Below, in pieces: positions 33,041 to 35,509 of a stretch of 35,509 bases of DNA. Position 1 is the first letter of the stretch. Every line of letters begins with the position of its first letter. Under the pieces are notes generated by a model, which did no database searches, had not been told where the DNA came from, and worked only from the letters and a program-made list of their open reading frames with translations. This stretch comes from Bacteroides sp. (GTDB taxonomy: Bacteria > Bacteroidota > Bacteroidia > Bacteroidales > Muribaculaceae). Position numbers and translations under genes: made by a program. The stretch is taken from NCBI GenBank assembly GCA_014802435.1, contig JAAVCG010000039.1, positions 1-35,509 of the forward strand, given 5' to 3'.

Positions 33041-33433
33041 CTATTTGAGATCCGCCTTAATGATTAATGCCGAATCAGAAGGGGTGACCTCCTTGATGTC
33101 GATCGCGGCCGCCAGAGCCTGCGCCTGAGGTATCACCTTCAGGTCTATTATCAGGAAATTATTCTTGTAAATCAAGATTCCGTCGCCGAGCTTATCGTTG
33201 ATAGCCCCCCGGAAACCCTTGATGAGGGAGGAAATCAATATGCTCCCCTGAAAAGCGATGGTCAGGCAATTTTCCTCAATCGTCGCAACCTGGAGCGACA
33301 CGCTCTGGCTCAGCACACCCATATGATACGTTGCCCGGATTGACCTCTCGCCCTCGCGCTGAAAATCTACGCGCTTGCTGAAATGCCGCATCACATACTC
33401 TTTCAATTCATCAAATGTCAACAATATTTCCAT
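33041..33433 (-). CDS. Hypothetical protein, 130 residues
   Basis: Starts MEILLTFDELKEYVMRHF, an N-terminal helix followed by basic and beta-strand sequence (RATYHMGVLSQSVSLQVATIE). It continues with a glycine-containing turn (GSILISSLIKGFRGAIND) and strands ending IIKADLK. No signal peptide or membrane segment; likely cytoplasmic and of mixed alpha/beta fold. I do not recognise a family. It has its own -7 box 37 bases upstream and its own terminator, so it is a single-gene unit next to the glycogen cluster, which may be chance. Confidence 0.8.
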   Translation of the reverse strand: MEILLTFDELKEYVMRHFSKRVDFQREGERSIRATYHMGVLSQSVSLQVATIEENCLTIAFQGSILISSLIKGFRGAINDKLGDGILIYKNNFLIIDLKVIPQAQALAAAIDIKEVTPSDSALIIKADLK

Positions 33434-33469
33434 CGTCTCATCAAAGTTAAAACATAAGTAAATTCACCC

Positions 33470-33478
33470 GCAAAGATA
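33470..33478 (-). promoter_or_regulatory. -7 box of the 130-residue protein gene
   Basis: TATCTTTGC on the minus strand matches the Bacteroidetes consensus, with a leader of about 30 bases. Confidence 0.72.
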
Positions 33479-33534
33479 ACAATTTTCCGCGAAGCCACCA
33501 AACATCCACTCCGGCTCCATAGAGCTTTTCCTCA

Positions 33535-33565
33535 TTCAACCTTACACTTTCAACTTTAAACCGCC
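33535..33565 (-). repeat. Module B, copy 2 (inverse)
   Basis: Begins TTCAACCTTACACTTTCAAC and ends TTTAAACCGCC, the reverse complement of the stretch at 24918-24948 apart from one or two bases. Confidence 0.75.
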
Positions 33566-33712
33566 GTGGGCTGCGAACTTTTTTGGGCGGTAGAGTGTTA
33601 TATTAGTGAAAGACACACAAAGACAAAATGTGATAATGATTGGTTTATTATTTGACGAGGAGTGACCGAGATGGCCACTCCCCGCTGATTTTTTGCAGAA
33701 CCCCTATGGAAA

Positions 33713-33730
33713 GGCGGATTCCGATCCGCC
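33713..33730 (+). repeat. Dispersed palindromic repeat, copy 4
   Basis: GGCGGATTCCGATCCGCC, preceded by CTATGGAAA exactly as in copy 2. Confidence 0.9.
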
Positions 33731-33772
33731 GCCACCGTCAGGGATAGTGCGACCCATTCCGAAGAGGAGGGA

Positions 33773-33963
33773 GGCCCGCATAGCGGGTCGTCAGAACGTA
33801 GGCACGTCCGTCAGGGCGTGTTAATAAACGGGCGGACAGAATTGGATAGCTCCATAGGAGCGACATAACTCTGTCGCCGCTATGCGGCTATGTTATTGAT
33901 TCATACTCGCCATTACACGCCCTGACGGACGTGCCTACGCTCTGACGACCCGCTACGCGGGCC
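33773..33963. repeat. 48-bp near-perfect inverted repeat around a structured core
   Basis: The left arm (33773-33820, from GGCCCGCATAGCGGGTCGTC to GTCAGGGCGTG) and the right arm (33916-33963) are reverse complements at 46 of 48 positions by my count. The 95-base centre itself folds: ACATAAC near 33871 with a GTTAT near 33891, and GCCGC/GCGGC inside. Each arm also contains small palindromes (CCCGC..GCGGG and CACG..CGTG). No open reading frame lies inside. It looks like a MITE-like or REP-type composite, without recognisable target duplications. Confidence 0.85.
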
Positions 33964-34031
33964 TAACTTAATGGCGCCACGGAGCCGGTTGCTTTCGCCA
34001 GATTTATGCGGCTTTCTCCTTTGGCTTGGGC

Positions 34032-34049
34032 GCTGGATCGGAATCCGCC
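34032..34049 (-). repeat. Dispersed palindromic repeat, copy 5 (inverse, degenerate)
   Basis: GCTGGATCGGAATCCGCC followed by TTTCCATAG. The left arm has two changes that weaken the hairpin; the flank still matches the other copies. Confidence 0.8.
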
Positions 34050-34103
34050 TTTCCATAGAGGCTTGCGCTCTAATAACTCCGCTATGCGGGGCTCAGACCG
34101 GGC

Positions 34104-34475
34104 TTACAGTTTGCTGATTTCGGATGATGAGAACCAGCTGCTCAGCCTGTTCTTGGCATTGCGCTCCACCGCCGGAGTAATGCTACTTGATGATGCTTCA
34201 TAAGCGGCCGTCAATGCGGCTGCATCATCAGTGAAACCGACTACGGGGATAAAATCGGGAATTAAATCCGCGGGCAGAATCAGATATCCAAGCGCACCAT
34301 AGATAATAGCTTTCTTCTCCCAGGAAGTGTTGCTGTCTGTGGCGGCGTAATAAAGCTGTAAAGCCTTGTAGATAAGTGATACACCTGCTTTTTTGCCGGC
34401 AGAAGCAATCTTATCCCAAAGCCCAGCCTCAGAATAATGCTTTTGATAAGACGGAATATTAGATGGAGCTTTCAT
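34104..34475 (-). CDS. DUF1232 (YkvA-like) membrane-associated protein
   Basis: 123 residues. The diagnostic stretch is AIIYGALGYLILPADLIPDF followed by IPVVGFTDDAAAL, the DUF1232 core: a hydrophobic helix with the ADLIPDxIPxxGxxDD motif. The N-terminal ~60 residues are helical and basic (SAGKKAGVSLIYKALQLYYA). Function is unknown in the family. It follows the EcsC-like gene by 33 bases on the same strand, so the two are probably co-transcribed. Confidence 0.88.
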   Translation of the reverse strand: MKAPSNIPSYQKHYSEAGLWDKIASAGKKAGVSLIYKALQLYYAATDSNTSWEKKAIIYGALGYLILPADLIPDFIPVVGFTDDAAALTAAYEASSSSITPAVERNAKNRLSSWFSSSEISKL

Positions 34476-34508
34476 AAGTTATGTTGAAAGAAATTGTGGA
34501 GTATTGAA

Positions 34509-35261
34509 TTATATAGTTTTTAATTCCTTTGTTGAATCAAGGTATTTCTTTAATCGTTTTGACATAGGCCTAAATGTTGCATATGTCATAGTTGCGCTGA
34601 TTGGTGCACCAATCAGCGGTATTACTTTGCTTAAGCCTCGTGCGGTACTCGCTTTGGTGACTTTAATACCAATCCATTTACCAACATTCTTGATGGCAAT
34701 ATATACAGCAGAGTGACCGAAAGCTATTCGGGGAATACGTTTAACAGCTTGTTTGGCAAACCCTTCAAGGATCTGAGTGATCGCGTTTTGTGCAGCTACA
34801 CTGCCCATTGCGACCCCAATCCATAAGGTGAGGAGACCAAGTGACTCATCCGGAATTCCCTTATTCTCTTCCATTAAGTCCGGCCATCCATATAAATAAA
34901 GCATCTTTTGAATTAGGATTAATATTTGGGCATAGAATTGAGCTACGTCTGCGGGAATAGATGCAGCCATAGCCCATCCGCCAGGAAGTCCTGCTACTGC
35001 GGAAAGAGAGCATGCTATACGTAAATGGTAAGACATACATCCCTTAACTATTTTTTCGCGGATATTAGATGGAATTGATTGTTCTCCGGATAAAATTTGT
35101 TGGATTTCTTCTGCTGATAATACGGCAAGGAATGGAATGAGCTCATTCTGTAGAAAAGTTCTTCTGTCTACTTTTACACCAGGCATGCTGATAGCCGTAT
35201 TGAGAATCTTTTTCCAAACGACTGCGCCCTTTGACTGGTTGTCTTGTTCAATATTCTCCAT
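34509..35261 (-). CDS. EcsC-like family protein
   Basis: 250 residues. A central glycine-rich hydrophobic segment (AGLPGGWAMAASIPADVAQF) is followed by YAQILILIQKMLYLYGWPDL, and the C-terminus has KVIPLIGAPISATMTYATF, both of the kind seen in EcsC-type proteins. Function is unclear. The gene is AT-richer than the window's housekeeping genes. The EcsC label is by motif memory, so moderate confidence. First gene of a two-gene unit with the DUF1232 gene. Confidence 0.68.
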   Translation of the reverse strand: MENIEQDNQSKGAVVWKKILNTAISMPGVKVDRRTFLQNELIPFLAVLSAEEIQQILSGEQSIPSNIREKIVKGCMSYHLRIACSLSAVAGLPGGWAMAASIPADVAQFYAQILILIQKMLYLYGWPDLMEENKGIPDESLGLLTLWIGVAMGSVAAQNAITQILEGFAKQAVKRIPRIAFGHSAVYIAIKNVGKWIGIKVTKASTARGLSKVIPLIGAPISATMTYATFRPMSKRLKKYLDSTKELKTI

Positions 35262-35509
35262 GTATAATTAGTTATATACCGCAAGCTCCGCTATAACGGT
35301 GTGGAACATAGACAAAAAGGCTCTAAGTTTGCAGTGGCCAAATAAGAGAGTGGAAAATTTATCTTAAAAAAGCCAAGAGAGGCGTATAAGTTTTAACCGA
35401 GATCTTATGGAAGTCAGGTCAGTTTTTATTACCTTTGTTGTTTGAAGGAAAAAGACTGACGGCAAGGAGGACAAACCAGAAAAAAGCCAATACAAGAGAT
35501 TAGCCCACG
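35262..35509. other. Uninterpreted window end with plus-strand -7-like boxes
   Basis: No gene seen. TAAGTTTGC (35324-35332) and TACCTTTG (35430-35437) fit the -7 consensus on the plus strand, so a rightward gene may start beyond the window. No clear minus-strand promoter for the EcsC-like gene was found. Confidence 0.45.

Larger units (their letters stand above)
33434..34103. other. Gene-free repeat island
   Basis: About 670 bases with no convincing gene. It holds, in order: the promoter just described, module B inverse (33535-33565), an AT-rich stretch with a GGAGTG/CACTCC hairpin near 33658-33682, palindromic repeat copy 4, a 191-base inverted-repeat element (33773-33963) and palindromic repeat copy 5. 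Many shorter units are self-complementary (CCCGC/GCGGG and GCCGC/GCGGC types). Confidence 0.8.

Noticed and set aside
33640-33672. Nine-codon frame ATG..TGA (MIGLLFDEE) in the repeat island
   Set aside because: Too short to support by sequence alone; no promoter with consensus spacing was found for it.
34006-34203. Plus-strand frame across repeat copy 5
   Set aside because: It runs through a dispersed repeat and into the antisense of the DUF1232 gene.
1-35509. CRISPR array or insertion sequence
   Set aside because: No regularly spaced repeats with unique spacers and no transposase reading frame were found; the repeats seen are short dispersed palindromes or in-gene tandem units.

Overview
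The window looks like a chromosome segment of a gut-type Bacteroidales bacterium; Muribaculaceae or a near relative is my best guess, as an inference and not a species call. The support is: promoters with the Bacteroidetes -7 box TAnnTTTGC and a TTTG/TTG element about 20 bases upstream; almost no Shine-Dalgarno sites; a SusC/SusD pair; the Bacteroidetes three-gene glycogen cluster (debranching enzyme, GT4 synthase, GH57); and secreted proteins with typical Bacteroidales signal peptides and C-terminal tails.

Layout. (1) 1-4092: the end of an apparent peptide-modification locus. It holds a giant glycosyltransferase fusion (first GT2 domain, second domain with GT27-like DxH and GHxxR signatures, LanC-like tail; 5' end outside the window), a radical SAM/SPASM maturase overlapping it by ATGA, and a 99-residue precursor-like peptide with a GG leader, three CxC motifs and a Thr/Pro-rich mucin-like stretch. 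A branched RNA fold follows, then an outer-membrane beta-barrel receptor (4093-6933). This is the most interesting part: a candidate ribosomally made peptide that is both radical-SAM modified and O-glycosylated. (2) 6939-7855: two near-identical terminators flank a pair of small DUF3791-type genes; then comes tRNA-Pro(CGG). (3) 7856-14611: housekeeping genes. ruvC and a DUF4286 gene diverge from an rRNA/tRNA methyltransferase, flippase and GT4 run. A strongly promoted acidic lipoprotein then precedes the overlapping prmC-recX-comF-like operon.

(4) 14632-21630, minus strand: a SusC, SusD and large surface-lipoprotein operon with no carbohydrate-active enzyme beside it. (5) 21696-24870, minus strand: SGNH hydrolase, SGNH hydrolase and MBOAT acyltransferase, overlapping by ATGA, probably for acylating an exported polysaccharide. 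(6) 25030-28085: a 963-residue secreted protein with its own promoter and terminator. (7) 28145-32968, minus strand: glycogen debranching enzyme, glycogen-synthase-like GT4 and GH57. (8) 33041-35509: an unknown 130-residue protein, a repeat-rich island with a 48-bp near-perfect inverted repeat, a DUF1232 protein, an EcsC-like protein, and an uninterpreted end.

A short palindromic repeat with the core GGCGGATTCCGATCCGCC occurs five times in intergenic spaces, in both orientations. No transposase, CRISPR array or rRNA gene was seen.
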